Shown: piece by piece, positions 5,289 through 5,601 of the stretch
How positions within the stretch are numbered: position 1 is the first letter of the stretch
How the letters are laid out: every line of letters begins with the position of its first letter
The notes under the pieces: generated by a model
Seen by the model: only the letters and a program-made list of their open reading frames with translations
The model's database searches: none
Told to the model about the DNA's origin: nothing
Assembly: GCA_021802225.1 (NCBI GenBank)
Contig: JAKAAS010000158.1
Span: 1 to 5,601 of the forward strand
Length of the DNA stretch: 5,601 nt
DNA from: Bacillota bacterium
GTDB taxonomy: Bacteria > Bacillota_E > Sulfobacillia > Sulfobacillales > Sulfobacillaceae
Direction: 5' to 3'
Made by a program: the position numbers and the translations under genes

Positions 5289-5601
5289 ATGGAATCGAAG
5301 ACCGTACGCATTATCGGGGTGCCATTGGATTACGGGGCTGACCGGCGCGGGGTGGACATGGGGCCTAGCGCCATACGCTATGCCGGACTGCACGAAAAAC
5401 TGCGGCAGGCCGGCCATCAGGTGGTGGATTTAGGGAATTTGCCCGTGCCCGTGCCAGAGAGCCGGGAAATGGCGCACGGCGGCAACTTGAAGTATCTGGA
5501 CGAAATTGTCAAGGTCAGCCGCGTTTTAGCCCGGGCGGTGGAAAAGGCTTTGGAGGAAAATTGTTATCCACTGGTGCTCGGCGGGATCGACAAACCTTCC
5601 G
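5289..5601 (+). CDS. rocF: Arginase (partial, N-terminal 104 residues)
   Basis: The frame opens at ATG 5289, 5 nt after AGGAG (5279-5283), and runs to the right edge. Arginase hydrolyses L-arginine to ornithine and urea using two manganese ions. The visible part shows IIGVPLDYGADRRGVDMGPS (8-27) and AIRYAGLHEKL, typical of bacterial RocF arginases rather than agmatinases, then HGGNLKYLDEI and YPLVLGG (93-99). In arginases the next residues should be Asp-His-Ser, with the His a manganese ligand, but here the frame reads IDKPS. This could be a sequence error or chimeric end. The DAHxD metal motif lies outside the window. Arginase near cwlD is found in several Bacillota. Confidence 0.87.
   Translation, partial: MESKTVRIIGVPLDYGADRRGVDMGPSAIRYAGLHEKLRQAGHQVVDLGNLPVPVPESREMAHGGNLKYLDEIVKVSRVLARAVEKALEENCYPLVLGGIDKPS

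Overview
The window looks like chromosomal DNA of a spore-forming, moderately high-GC member of the Bacillota, of the Sulfobacillus/Thermaerobacter/Alicyclobacillus kind. The reasons are strong AGGAGG-type ribosome binding sites, sigma-A-like promoters, the rplM-rpsI pair with a cwlD-type amidase gene nearby (a Bacillota neighbourhood; CwlD makes muramic lactam in the spore cortex), and an arginase gene next in line. The exact genus is inference.

Left part (1-1720): a divergent pair of nitrogen-catabolism genes. The minus-strand gene (340 to beyond the left edge) is the N-terminal third of a nitrilase-superfamily amidohydrolase, most like beta-ureidopropionase / N-carbamoyl-amino-acid hydrolases. 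The plus-strand gene (434-1648) is a PLP enzyme with the hallmarks of diaminopropionate ammonia-lyase. The 93-bp gap between them carries a 25-bp imperfect palindrome (364-388) that overlaps putative promoters in both directions, so one regulator probably controls both genes. Removal of carbamoyl groups followed by deamination would release ammonia and pyruvate. A long inverted repeat without a T-tract follows the lyase gene.

Middle (1720-2830): a textbook promoter (TTGACA, 17 bp, TAAAAT), a short hairpin leader, then rplM and rpsI, translationally coupled through TAATG. An intrinsic terminator overlaps the rpsI stop codon. A second hairpin, symmetrical and probably bidirectional, separates rpsI from the convergent gene.

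Right part (2836-5601): a minus-strand XRE-HTH/TPR regulator; a 329-bp divergent non-coding region; a GTG-started cwlD-type N-acetylmuramoyl-L-alanine amidase with signal peptide or anchor; and the start of an arginase gene with its own perfect -10 box, cut by the window edge. The last bases of that gene do not match the expected Gly-Gly-Asp-His metal motif, which may be a contig-edge artefact.

I see no convincing unprecedented system. No CRISPR array, tRNA, rRNA or insertion sequence was recognised. The best leads are the shared operator with its two-enzyme module, the XRE-TPR gene placed inside a housekeeping neighbourhood, the two RNA hairpins around the rplM promoter, and the aberrant arginase end.
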